The notes under the pieces are model-generated. The model worked only from the letters and a program-made list of their open reading frames with translations. It did no database searches and was not told where the DNA came from. A DNA stretch of 42,137 nucleotides, from positions 1 through 42,137 of the forward strand of contig DASYIY010000046.1 in NCBI GenBank assembly GCA_035997045.1. The letters are read 5' to 3'. Source of the DNA: VRUE01 sp035997045. GTDB taxonomy: Bacteria > Actinomycetota > Thermoleophilia > Solirubrobacterales > 70-9. The translations under genes were made by a program, and so were the position numbers. Positions 34,769-42,137 of this stretch are shown in pieces. How positions within the stretch are numbered: the stretch's first letter is position 1; every line of letters starts with the position of its first letter.

Positions 34769-34819
34769 CGAACTGCATCAAATTCTCGTCCCAGCAGGTA
34801 GAGAATTTGATGCAGTTCG
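34769..34819. repeat. Perfect 19-bp inverted repeat covering the purU start
   Basis: Arms CGAACTGCATCAAATTCTC (34769-34787) and GAGAATTTGATGCAGTTCG (34801-34819) with a 13-nt loop. The right arm contains the purU ATG (34810), and the loop contains the AGGTA of its likely ribosome site. In RNA this would hide the start codon; in DNA it could be a repressor site. It is AT-richer than the surroundings and has no T-tract. Confidence 0.8.
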
Positions 34820-35691
34820 TGGGGAACGAGGATGATTGGGCCATCGCCGAGACGCCGACATCGCGCCTGCTGCTTGCCTGCCCCGATCGGCCCGGGCTGA
34901 TCGCTGCCGTCAGCGGCTTCCTTGCCGAAGCCGGACTCAACATCATCGACGCCGACCAGCACTCGAGCAACGAGGGTCGCTTCTTCATGCGGATGGTCTT
35001 CGACGCCGGTCCGGAGAATGAGCGGGAGGGCCTGCGACAGCGCTTTGAGCGCGAGCTCGCGGCCCCCTTCGAGATGGACTTCCGTTTCGCCGAGTCGAGC
35101 GAGCGCAAGCGGAGCGCGATCATGGTCTCTCGCGAAGACCACTGCCTTTCCGACCTGCTCTGGCGCTGGCGCAGCGGCGAGCTGGGTGCCGAGGTCGTCG
35201 CCGTCATCTCCAACCATCCCGACCACGCGGGGCAGGTTGAATCCCTCGGCCTGCCGTTCCACCACGTGCCGATCGATCCGGACGCTCGCGACCGAGCCGA
35301 GGCGCGGGTTCTGGAGCTGCTGGCAGGAGTCGACCTGCTCGTCCTCGCCCGCTACATGCAGATCCTCTCCCCCGAGTTCCTGCGCCGGCTCGATGCCCCG
35401 GCGATCAACATCCACCACAGCTTCCTGCCCGCCTTCGTCGGCGCCGATCCCTACCGACGGGCGCACGAGCGCGGCGTCAAGCTGATCGGCGCCACCGCCC
35501 ACTACGTGACCGAGGCGCTCGACGCCGGGCCGATCATCGATCAGGATGTGACCAGGGTCAGCCACCGTGACGAGGTCGACGACCTGAAGCGGATCGGCCG
35601 CGATATCGAGCGCCTCGTCCTTGCTCGCGCGGTCAAGGCCCATCTCGACGACCGGGTCCTGCTCGACGGCGCTCGCACAATCGTCTTCTAA
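34810..35691 (+). CDS. purU: Formyltetrahydrofolate deformylase
   Basis: Hydrolyses 10-formyl-tetrahydrofolate to tetrahydrofolate and formate. About 293 residues: an N-terminal ACT domain (SRLLLACPDRPGLIAAVSGFLAEAGLNIIDADQHS), then a formyltransferase-fold catalytic domain with AVISNHPDH, LLVLARYMQILSPEF, INIHHSFLPAFVGADPY (catalytic His) and ATAHYVTEALDAGPIIDQD (catalytic Asp). The ATG at 34810 lies inside the inverted repeat; TTG 34807 and GTG 34819 are in frame. Upstream of the P450 gene by 34 nt. Confidence 0.96.
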   Translation: MQFVGNEDDWAIAETPTSRLLLACPDRPGLIAAVSGFLAEAGLNIIDADQHSSNEGRFFMRMVFDAGPENEREGLRQRFERELAAPFEMDFRFAESSERKRSAIMVSREDHCLSDLLWRWRSGELGAEVVAVISNHPDHAGQVESLGLPFHHVPIDPDARDRAEARVLELLAGVDLLVLARYMQILSPEFLRRLDAPAINIHHSFLPAFVGADPYRRAHERGVKLIGATAHYVTEALDAGPIIDQDVTRVSHRDEVDDLKRIGRDIERLVLARAVKAHLDDRVLLDGARTIVF

Positions 35692-35725
35692 CAGTGGGCG
35701 CGAATCGCAAATATATATTGGGGAA

Positions 35726-37066
35726 ATGGAGGAGGCGACGCTCCCGGGCACGCCCGTGACAACCGAGCCGCCCGGCTCGAGGCGGCCCGCCGTGGCCAAC
35801 GCAGTGCGTTACCTTCGCAATCCGCTGGAGTTCGGGATCGGCCTTCACCGCCGCCACGGCGATATTTTCCGGGTGTCGTTTCCTTATTTCGGCGAAATCG
35901 TCTACGTCGCCGACCCGGCCCTGGTCAAGCAGCTCTTCACCGGCTCGCCGAAGCAGTTCCACGCCGGCGAGGCGAACTCAGTCGTACTGGAGCTGGCCCT
36001 CGGGCCGAACTCCGTGCTGACACTCGACGACGAGGCGCACCTAAACCAGCGCAAGCTGCTGCTACCCCCTTTCCATGGTGAGCAGATCAAGAACCACGGC
36101 GAGCTGATTCGCGAGATCACGCTGAAAGAGATGCAGAGCTGGCCGGTAGGCAAGCCCTTCCCATTACGGCCCCGCATGCAGCGAATCACCTTGGCGGTGA
36201 TCATGCGCGCCGTTTTTGGCGTCCACGACGAGGCCCGCCTCACCCACTTCGAGCATTTGATCGAGACCTTCAACGACCGCGTCACCGTGGTCCTCGGCGT
36301 ACCGATGCTGCGTCGCAACCTCGGCCGTTGGAGTCCCTGGCGCAGATTCCAGCGCGCCAAGGCGGCACTGGACGAGTTCATCTACGAAGAGATCGCACTG
36401 CGGCGGGCCGGAGGCGGAGAGGACGGCGCCAAGAAGGGCGACATCCTCTCGTTGCTGCTGGAGGCGCGGCACGACGACCACAGCCCGATGAGCGATGAAG
36501 AGCTGCGCGACGAGTTGATCACGGTGCTCGCCGCCGGCCACGAGACGACGGCGACGGAGCTGTCCTGGACGATGGAGCGCCTGCTGCGCACGCCCCGTGT
36601 GATGGCGAAGCTGCGCGAGTCGCTTGCCGCCGGCGAGGTCGACTACCTCGACGCGACGATAAAAGAGACGCTGCGAGCGCGACCGGTGATCATCGACGTG
36701 GCGCGCAAGATGACAGAGCCGGGCCGGATCGGCGGCTACGAGCTGCCAGCCGGGACCTACGTCATGGCGGCGATCGCCGCGATGCACTATCGCGAGGACC
36801 TCTTCCCAAATCCGAAAGAGTTCCGCCCCGAGCGCTTCCTCGAGGAAAAGGCCGACAACTACGCCTGGATCCCCTTCGGCGGTGGGGTGCGGCGTTGCAT
36901 CGGCGCCTCCTTCGCGGAATACGAGATGCGGATCATCCTGCGCGAGATCATCGAGGGCGCCGCCCTCAGCGCCCCCAATCCGAAGCCCGAGCCGGTCAGG
37001 ATCAGCAACCTCACCCTCGCTCCCAGCAAGGGCACCGTGGTCAAGCTGGACCGCCCGCTGCACTGA
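35726..37066 (+). CDS. Cytochrome P450
   Basis: 446 residues. The I-helix motif AGHETTATELSWTMERL, the K-helix ExxR in IKETLRARPVI, the meander FRPERFLEE, and the haem loop FGGGVRRCIGASFAEYEMRI with its Cys ligand are all seen. This is a class I bacterial monooxygenase; the substrate is unknown. ATG 35726 follows an AT-rich stretch (ATATATATT); the longer open frame up to 35621 overlaps purU. No ferredoxin or reductase gene is near. The 3' end overlaps the ABC-F gene on the other strand by 26 nt. Confidence 0.95.
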   Translation: MEEATLPGTPVTTEPPGSRRPAVANAVRYLRNPLEFGIGLHRRHGDIFRVSFPYFGEIVYVADPALVKQLFTGSPKQFHAGEANSVVLELALGPNSVLTLDDEAHLNQRKLLLPPFHGEQIKNHGELIREITLKEMQSWPVGKPFPLRPRMQRITLAVIMRAVFGVHDEARLTHFEHLIETFNDRVTVVLGVPMLRRNLGRWSPWRRFQRAKAALDEFIYEEIALRRAGGGEDGAKKGDILSLLLEARHDDHSPMSDEELRDELITVLAAGHETTATELSWTMERLLRTPRVMAKLRESLAAGEVDYLDATIKETLRARPVIIDVARKMTEPGRIGGYELPAGTYVMAAIAAMHYREDLFPNPKEFRPERFLEEKADNYAWIPFGGGVRRCIGASFAEYEMRIILREIIEGAALSAPNPKPEPVRISNLTLAPSKGTVVKLDRPLH

Positions 37067-38954
37067 CCGCCCGCTCGGCCTCCTCCCAGCGCTCGTAGAG
37101 CTCGGCCAGCTTGTCTTTCGCAGCTTCGTGACGCTCGGTCGCCCCCTCGGCCTTGTCCGGTGTCGACCAGGCGGCAGGATCGGCCAACTCCTCCTCGACT
37201 TTCGCCAGCGCAGCTTCAGCCGCCGCGATCTTCTCCGCCAGGCGACCGGCCTTGCGGGCGGCTTTTTTCGAGATCGTGCCGGGACTATGGCTCTTGGCTG
37301 CTTTTTTGCCCTCGCGCTTGGCGGCCGCGGCAGAGGCCGACGCCGCTTCCGCGCGTTCGTCGCGGTCATGCTGGTAAGTCGCCCAGCCGCTGTCGTAGCT
37401 GCGCAGCTCGCCGTCCTCGCAGACCAGCGTACGGCTGCCGACCGCCTCGAGCAGGGCGCGGTCGTGGGAGACGAGGATCACCGCACCTTCGAAGGCCAGC
37501 AGCGCGTCCTCCAGCGCCTCGCGGCTCTCGATGTCGAGGTGGTTTGTCGGCTCGTCGAGGATCAGCACGTTGGCGCCGGAGGCGACCAGGATCGCCAGCG
37601 AGAGGCGGCGCTGCTCGCCGCCAGAGATGTCGTCGAGCGACTTCTCGGCATCGGAACCCGAGAAGAGGAAGCCGCCGAGCAGGCGGCGCGCCTTCTGGCC
37701 GCTGAGCCCGGTCTCGCGCTGGGCCGCTTCCAGCACCGAGCCCTCCCCCGCCGCCGTCTCGGCGTGCTGGGAGAGGTAGCCGACCTTGACGTTGTGACCG
37801 GTACGAACCGAGCCCGCGGCGAGCTCGCGCTGCTCGGCGAGGGTCTCGATCAGGGTCGTCTTGCCGGCGCCGTTGGGACCGACGAGGACGACGTGCTCGC
37901 CCCGTTCGACTTCGAGGTTGGCGCCGGCAATCAGGGTCCGTCCCGGCACTTCGATCGTCGCGTTGACGAGTTTGAGCACGATCCTGCCCGGCCGCTCGGG
38001 TTTGACGAAGGAGAAGCGCAGGTTGCGACGATCCTGCGCCTCGGCCTTGGCCCCGTCGCGCTTGATCTTGTCGATCTGCTTCAGCCGCGACTGCGCCTGT
38101 TTGGCCTTGGTCGCCTTGTAGCGGAAGCGCTCGACGAAACGCTCCATTCGGTCGATCTCGGCCTGCTGGCGCTCGATCGCCTTGCCGAGGGCGATCGCGC
38201 GCGCCGCCTGCTCCTTGCGCCAGGCGTGCCAGGGGCCGGCGAAGAAGCGGCCGCGCTGGGCCTCCAGCTCCAGCACCGAGGTTCCCACCGCCTCGAGGAA
38301 CCAGCGGTCGTGGGCGACGAGGACGACCGCCGCGTCGAGATCGACCAGGTAGCGCTCGAGCCACTCAAGCGAGGGAATGTCGAGGTGGTTCGTCGGCTCG
38401 TCGAGCAGCAGCAGGTCGGGGCGGGTGGTGAGGGCGCGGGCGAGCGAGGCGCGGGTCAGCTCGCCGCCGGAGAAGGTCGAGAGCCGGCGTTTCGCCGCCT
38501 CCTCGCCGAAGCCAAGACCGCTGAGCACGGCGAGGACGTCGTCGCGCCAGCGATAGCCGCCGCCGGCTTCGAGCCGCTGCTGGGCGGTGGCGTAGGCGCG
38601 CATCGTCTCCTCGTCCGGGGTGCCCTTCGACATCGCCCCCTCGAGGCGCGCCAGCTCCGCCTCGATCTCCTGCATATCGGTGCGCCCGGAGAAGACGTAG
38701 TCGCCGAGGGAGATCTCGGCATCGCGCGGCGGCCGCTGGTCGTGCAGCGCCACCCGGGCGCCTTTCTGCAAGGCGATGCTGCCCGAATCTGGTGGCCGCT
38801 CGCCTGCCAGCACCCGCAGCAGGGTCGACTTACCGACGCCGTTGCGCCCGGAGAGGGTCATCCGCTCGCGCGGCTCGAGCTTGAAGGAGACCTCCTCGAA
38901 GAGCAGCTTGCCCCCCGCGTAGAGGTCGATCGATGTCGCTGTTGCGATCGCCAT
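37041..38954 (-). CDS. ABC-F family ATPase
   Basis: 637 residues, two ABC domains without membrane parts. The first has GRNGVGKSTLLRVLAGE and TFSGGELTRASLARAL; the second has GPNGAGKTTLIETLAEQ and DISGGEQRRLSLAILV. The ABC-F linker between them is basic, and a long C-terminal coiled coil (about residues 545-637, AEKIAAAEAALAKVEEELADP) resembles Uup-type tails. ABC-F proteins act at the ribosome or in antibiotic protection; a particular role cannot be told. ATG 38954. Confidence 0.94.
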   Translation of the reverse strand: MAIATATSIDLYAGGKLLFEEVSFKLEPRERMTLSGRNGVGKSTLLRVLAGERPPDSGSIALQKGARVALHDQRPPRDAEISLGDYVFSGRTDMQEIEAELARLEGAMSKGTPDEETMRAYATAQQRLEAGGGYRWRDDVLAVLSGLGFGEEAAKRRLSTFSGGELTRASLARALTTRPDLLLLDEPTNHLDIPSLEWLERYLVDLDAAVVLVAHDRWFLEAVGTSVLELEAQRGRFFAGPWHAWRKEQAARAIALGKAIERQQAEIDRMERFVERFRYKATKAKQAQSRLKQIDKIKRDGAKAEAQDRRNLRFSFVKPERPGRIVLKLVNATIEVPGRTLIAGANLEVERGEHVVLVGPNGAGKTTLIETLAEQRELAAGSVRTGHNVKVGYLSQHAETAAGEGSVLEAAQRETGLSGQKARRLLGGFLFSGSDAEKSLDDISGGEQRRLSLAILVASGANVLILDEPTNHLDIESREALEDALLAFEGAVILVSHDRALLEAVGSRTLVCEDGELRSYDSGWATYQHDRDERAEAASASAAAAKREGKKAAKSHSPGTISKKAARKAGRLAEKIAAAEAALAKVEEELADPAAWSTPDKAEGATERHEAAKDKLAELYERWEEAERAVSAAGGPA

Positions 38955-39007
38955 GGTCGATCCCTGACATTACGCGGCCAGCCTGCGCGGAGGCGTAACC
39001 TCCCGGC

Positions 39008-39514
39008 ATGAAGCGCGAGGAGCTGCAGGCCGTACAGACCCCGCTGAAGGAGCGCTACCGCGACGATCCCGCCGCCGCGGTGCTCACCCTCTCGGCTGAC
39101 GGCAAGCTGGGCGAGGGCGTCTCCTGTTCCGTGCAGACCGGCCGGGCGATCGCCGAGGCCGGGCTGCACCCCGCCTCCGGCGGCGACGGCAGCCTGCTCT
39201 GCTCGGGCGACATGCTGCTCGAGGCGCTGGTCGCCTGCGCCGGGGTGACGCTGCAGGCGGTGGCAACCTCGCTGGGGATCGAGGTCGAGTCCGGGACCGT
39301 GCGTGCCGAGGGCGAGCTCGACTTCCGCGGCACCCTCGCGGTCGACCGCGAAGCGCCGGTCGGCTTCTCGGCGATCCGCCTCTCCTTCGAGCTTGAGACC
39401 GACGCCGACCGCGAGCAGCTCGACACCCTGCTGAAGCTGACCGAGCGCTACTGCGTGGTCTTCCAGACCATTGCCGGCGCGCCACAGCTCTCGGCAACGG
39501 TCGAGACCGCATAG
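39008..39514 (+). CDS. OsmC/Ohr-family peroxidase
   Basis: 168 residues. The two redox cysteines are in ALVACAGVTLQAVA and TERYCVVFQTI, at the spacing of the OsmC family. The middle holds the usual beta-rich half (GVRAEGELDFRGTLAVDREAPVGFSAIRLSFELET). Likely a thiol-dependent organic hydroperoxide reductase. ATG 39008 lies 54 nt after the divergent ABC-F gene. The next gene starts 11 nt after its stop. Confidence 0.9.
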   Translation: MKREELQAVQTPLKERYRDDPAAAVLTLSADGKLGEGVSCSVQTGRAIAEAGLHPASGGDGSLLCSGDMLLEALVACAGVTLQAVATSLGIEVESGTVRAEGELDFRGTLAVDREAPVGFSAIRLSFELETDADREQLDTLLKLTERYCVVFQTIAGAPQLSATVETA

Positions 39515-39524
39515 GGCCCCGTCG

Positions 39525-40451
39525 ATGGCCGGGCCGCTGCGACACCTCGGCGACCTGGCCAAGGCGCGGGTAACGCGGCGCGCGACCGAGCGCGAAGACG
39601 GGCAGGTGTTGGGCGAGCTCGAGGCGAAGCCGCTTGAGCTGCCGGCCGGGCTGGAAGTCGAATGGCTCGGCGTCTCTGGCTACCGGATGACTTTCGAGCG
39701 ACAGACGCTGTTCGTCGACCCCTACCTCTCGCGGGTTCCGTTCGCCGACCTGCTGCGGCGACGGCCGACCCTGCCGGACCCGGCCGCGCTCGATCGCTTC
39801 ATCCACGCTCCCGGCGAGGTCGCGGGCGTCCTCGTCGGCCACACCCACTTCGACCACGCGGTCGACGCGCCGGCGATCGCTCGGCGCTTCGGCTGCAACG
39901 CGTACGGCTCGGACTCGCTGCTGACGCTGATGGGCCTGCACGGGCTCGCCGGGCAGGCGGTCGAGGTCAATCCCTACAAGACCTATGAGCTCGGCCCTTT
40001 CGAGGTCAGCTTCGCCCCAAGCGTCCACTCGAAGCTGCTGCTCGGCCTCGCCGTCCCCTACGACGGCGACCTCACCTGCGAGCACCTCGACGCGCTCTCG
40101 CCGGCCGCCTACCGTTGCGGCCAGGTATGGGGAATCTCGATCAAGGTCGCCGGGCTGCACTTCTACCACCAGGGCAGCGCCAACCTGATCGACGAGGCGA
40201 TCCGCGAGCGCGGCGTCGACGTCTTCCTCGCCGGCGTTGCCGGCCGCAGCTTCACCGAGGACTACTGGCAGCGCATCCTCCCCCGCCTCGATCCCAAGGT
40301 CGTCGTCCCGACCCACTACGACAACTTCTTCCGCCCCCTCGGGCGGCCAATGGAGTTCGTCTCCAACGTCCAGCTGGCGGCGCTGCCAGAGGAAATCGGC
40401 GCGGTCAGCGCCGACGCCCGGATAGCGGCCCTCCCCCGCGCCGACCTCTAG
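39525..40451 (+). CDS. Metallo-beta-lactamase-fold hydrolase (UlaG-like)
   Basis: 308 residues from ATG 39525. The metal motif is GHTHFDHAVD, with later His residues in APSVHSK, FYHQGSANLIDEA and VVVPTHYDNFF, a pattern of the UlaG/NAPE-PLD-like branch. The N-terminus begins MAGPLRHLGDLAKARV; a core strand follows (EVEWLGVSGYRMTFERQTLFVDPYLS). Substrate unknown. In one transcript with the OsmC gene. Stop overlaps the DUF1697 stop on the other strand (CTAG). Confidence 0.9.
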   Translation: MAGPLRHLGDLAKARVTRRATEREDGQVLGELEAKPLELPAGLEVEWLGVSGYRMTFERQTLFVDPYLSRVPFADLLRRRPTLPDPAALDRFIHAPGEVAGVLVGHTHFDHAVDAPAIARRFGCNAYGSDSLLTLMGLHGLAGQAVEVNPYKTYELGPFEVSFAPSVHSKLLLGLAVPYDGDLTCEHLDALSPAAYRCGQVWGISIKVAGLHFYHQGSANLIDEAIRERGVDVFLAGVAGRSFTEDYWQRILPRLDPKVVVPTHYDNFFRPLGRPMEFVSNVQLAALPEEIGAVSADARIAALPRADL

Positions 40452-40984
40452 GCGAGCCTGGCGGCGATCTGGTCGACGGTGCCCTTGGTCCGCATCGTCC
40501 AAGGACCGACGGCCGCCTCGATCGCCTTCAGGTCGAGGTCCGATTCGGAGAGGCCGCCGCTGGGCAGCCAGTAGAGCTCGCGGCCATCGATCGTCAGTAG
40601 ATCCTCGTCGCTTCCCAGGCCGAGTGCCTGCCCCCTGGCTTTGACTTTCGGCACAGCCGGCAGAAACGCAACCTGCAGCTTTCCTTTTGAAGCGTTGACC
40701 AGCCCCGTATCGAATGGCTCCTGCGCGGAGACCGCTTCCAGCTCCGCGGCGTTGCGGAGGAAAACCGGGACCTTGTAGCCAAGCGACTCGCCCAGGTCGG
40801 CTTCGATCCGCAGCTTCAACTTTTCCTCGCCCTTCTCCGCCGTCTCGAAGATCACGTTGCCGCTGGCGCGGAAGCAGGAGACCTCGCCAAGGCCAAGTCG
40901 CTCGAACTCCCGCTTCAGCTCCTCGTTCTTGATCCGGCGACCGCCGAGGTTCATCCCGCGCAGAAAGGCGACGTAGCGCTCCAT
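40448..40984 (-). CDS. DUF1697 family protein
   Basis: 178 residues from ATG 40984. The family N-terminus MERYVAFLRGMNLGGRRIKNEELKREFERLGLGEVSCFRASGNVIFE is unmistakable. The C-terminal half (ELYWLPSGGLSESDLDLKAIEAAVGPWTMRTKGTVDQIAARL) is also typical. No function is established. Divergent from the peroxiredoxin gene by 47 nt. Confidence 0.92.
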   Translation of the reverse strand: MERYVAFLRGMNLGGRRIKNEELKREFERLGLGEVSCFRASGNVIFETAEKGEEKLKLRIEADLGESLGYKVPVFLRNAAELEAVSAQEPFDTGLVNASKGKLQVAFLPAVPKVKARGQALGLGSDEDLLTIDGRELYWLPSGGLSESDLDLKAIEAAVGPWTMRTKGTVDQIAARLA

Positions 40985-41031
40985 CCGCCAACCATACGAA
41001 TCCGGCGCTCCAGGCGTGCGACGATGGCGCG

Positions 41032-41616
41032 ATGAGCACCGACTACAGCCAGCTGCCAGCGGACCTGCCGGTTCCGAAGGACGACGGCGCTGCCGATCAC
41101 CTCGCGGCAATGGCCCTGCCGGCGCTCCGCCTTCCCTCGAGCCTGGGCGGAATGGTCGATCTGGCCGAGGTCGGCGGCGGCTGCCTCGTTGCCTACATCT
41201 ACCCCCGCACCGGCACGCCGGGCGAGCCCTCGCCCGCCGGCTGGGACGACATCCCAGGCGCCCGTGGCTGCACGCCGCAGAGCTGCGCCTATCGCGACAA
41301 CCTCACCGAGTTCTCTTCGCTGGGAGCGACCGTGGTCGGCATCAGCGCCCAGAGCCCCGAGGAACAGCGAGAGTTCGCGGAGCGCGAGCACATCCCCTTC
41401 CCCCTGCTCAGCGACAGCGATATGAAGCTCGTCGGCGCGCTGCGGCTCCCGACCTTCGAAGCCGACGGCACGACCCTCTACAAGCGCCTTACCCTGATCG
41501 CCGAGAAGGGCAAGATCGGCAAGGTCTTCTACCCCGTCTTCCCACCCGACCGCAACGCCGCCGAGGTGCTTGCCTGGCTGCGTGACGATCGAATTGATGG
41601 AGGCGCCGAGAATTGA
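41032..41616 (+). CDS. Peroxiredoxin, PrxQ/BCP subfamily
   Basis: 194 residues. The peroxidatic and resolving cysteines are five residues apart in GCTPQSCAYRD, the atypical two-Cys arrangement of PrxQ/BCP, followed by EFSSLGATVVGISAQSPEEQREFAEREHIPFPLLSDSDMKL. An insert of about 15 residues (PRTGTPGEPSPAGWDDIPGAR) before the active site departs from E. coli BCP. Its last codons and stop (41598-41616) lie over the 3' end of the ssrA gene on the other strand. Confidence 0.92.
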   Translation: MSTDYSQLPADLPVPKDDGAADHLAAMALPALRLPSSLGGMVDLAEVGGGCLVAYIYPRTGTPGEPSPAGWDDIPGARGCTPQSCAYRDNLTEFSSLGATVVGISAQSPEEQREFAEREHIPFPLLSDSDMKLVGALRLPTFEADGTTLYKRLTLIAEKGKIGKVFYPVFPPDRNAAEVLAWLRDDRIDGGAEN

Positions 41617-41954
41617 ACTCGGGTCCGAAGCCGTAGTGCGATGGCGTCTACAGGTTTAGCTGGCGCTTGATTCTCGTCTCCCGGGGTCCGCGCCGACAGG
41701 CACTACGGAAGACAAAGCCCCTTGAATTTCCCCGGCCGGACAGGGCGCCCCGTCCGAGTAAGCCCGCAATTGAAGCCGGTGTCCCCCCTCGCGGGCGGAG
41801 GAGGACCGACTCTTACGGCTTAGCTATGAACTAAGCGGCAAGGGCGAACTCATGGTCCGCACGTATTGGTTTGTGCCGGGGTTTAACGAGGCCTCCGGCA
41901 ACCTCGACCTGCAACCTTTCGCACGAATCGACCACGTCGAAGCCTGTCGCCCCC
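41598..41954 (-). ncRNA. ssrA: Transfer-messenger RNA (tmRNA)
   Basis: About 357 nt. The 5' end GGGGGCG pairs with CGCCTCC at the 3' end to form the acceptor stem, and the T-arm TTCAATTC lies beside it. The tag frame ends GAG TTC GCC CTT GCC GCT TAG (EFALAA then stop), preceded by GCG GAC CAT, giving a probable tag ADHEFALAA; the resume codon GCG was placed by comparing the AACCAATA context with the mycobacterial gene. The DNA after the discriminator A reads TCA, so CCA is not encoded. Rescues stalled ribosomes with SmpB. Confidence 0.96.
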
Positions 41955-41972
41955 GTGCTGGATGCATCTGTG

Positions 41973-41978
41973 ATTGTA
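41973..41978 (-). promoter_or_regulatory. Possible -10 element of the ssrA promoter
   Basis: TACAAT on the minus strand, 19-24 nt before the mature tmRNA 5' end, leaving room for a short leader trimmed by RNase P. A -35 element is not clear. Weak evidence. Confidence 0.35.
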
Positions 41979-41984
41979 CGCGCA

Positions 41985-42137
41985 ATGGAGAGCAGGGCCT
42001 ACGACGCGATAGTTCTCGGCGCGGGCCCGGCCGGAGAGGTCGTCGCGGGCAGGCTCGCCGACGGCGGCTGGAAGGTCGCGATCGTGGAGAAAGACCTGGT
42101 CGGCGGCGAATGCTCCTTCTACTCCTGCATGCCCTCC
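41985..42137 (+). CDS. Flavoprotein disulfide reductase (dihydrolipoyl dehydrogenase-like), N-terminal fragment
   Basis: Only the first 51 codons are in the window. It starts ATG 41985 with MESRAYDAIVLGAGPAGEVVAGRLADGGWKVAIVEKDLVGGECSFYSCMPS. The FAD-binding GxGxxG loop and the redox pair CxxxxC (CSFYSC) place it in the dihydrolipoyl dehydrogenase/mercuric reductase family. The exact member cannot be told from this part. Confidence 0.9.
   Translation, partial: MESRAYDAIVLGAGPAGEVVAGRLADGGWKVAIVEKDLVGGECSFYSCMPS

Overview
The DNA is strongly GC-rich, with dense, often overlapping genes and frequent GTG and TTG starts. It looks like a chromosomal segment of an actinobacterium. The order uvrC-rapZ ... 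gap-pgk-tpiA, an Rpf-like cell-wall lysozyme, TadE-type pseudopilins and a tmRNA tag that begins Ala-Asp all fit Actinomycetota. The wider gene content suggests a deep branch such as Thermoleophilia (Solirubrobacter/Conexibacter relatives), but that placement is inference. No phage, insertion sequence, CRISPR array, rRNA or tRNA gene was found.

Layout. (1) 1-9.1 kb, minus strand: uvrC-rapZ, an ABC-2 exporter pair, a VOC protein, then gap-pgk-tpiA-gpmI. gpmI carries an in-frame TAG followed by conserved GpmI sequence. The yvcK and whiA genes that usually lie between rapZ and gap in actinobacteria are absent. (2) 9.1-17.3 kb, mixed: a crotonase, a copper-binding lipoprotein, a RibH2-type lumazine synthase, a MaoC hydratase, two toxin-antitoxin modules (one with an 18-bp palindromic operator), an epimerase, and remnants of a Tad locus. 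The remnants include a protein joining a Tad-type anchor, a VanY-like peptidase and a lytic transglycosylase. (3) 17.3-31.9 kb, all minus strand: a phosphate and polyphosphate block. It holds PiT and its DUF47 partner, PPK1, a PHP-glycosyltransferase fusion, two half-size CHAD proteins, Ppx, PhoU, PstBACS, a stand-alone winged-helix protein and a PhoB-type response regulator. Three arrays of 11-bp direct repeats (TTCACA/TTTACA core) next to pstS and the regulators look like PHO boxes. (4) 32-42.1 kb, mixed housekeeping: uppP, an HD hydrolase, an Rpf-like protein, purU (its start codon lies inside a perfect 19-bp inverted repeat), a cytochrome P450, an ABC-F ATPase, OsmC, a metallo-beta-lactamase-fold protein, DUF1697, a PrxQ peroxiredoxin, ssrA (tmRNA), and the start of a flavoprotein disulfide reductase.

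How the parts work together. The third region reads as one physiological unit: low- and high-affinity phosphate uptake, storage as polyphosphate, polyphosphate binding and breakdown, and control by a PhoB-like regulator through the repeat arrays. Its unusual parts are the PHP-GT fusion, the split CHAD pair, and a receiver-less winged-helix paralogue in the same frame just downstream of the response regulator. These are the best candidates for something undescribed.
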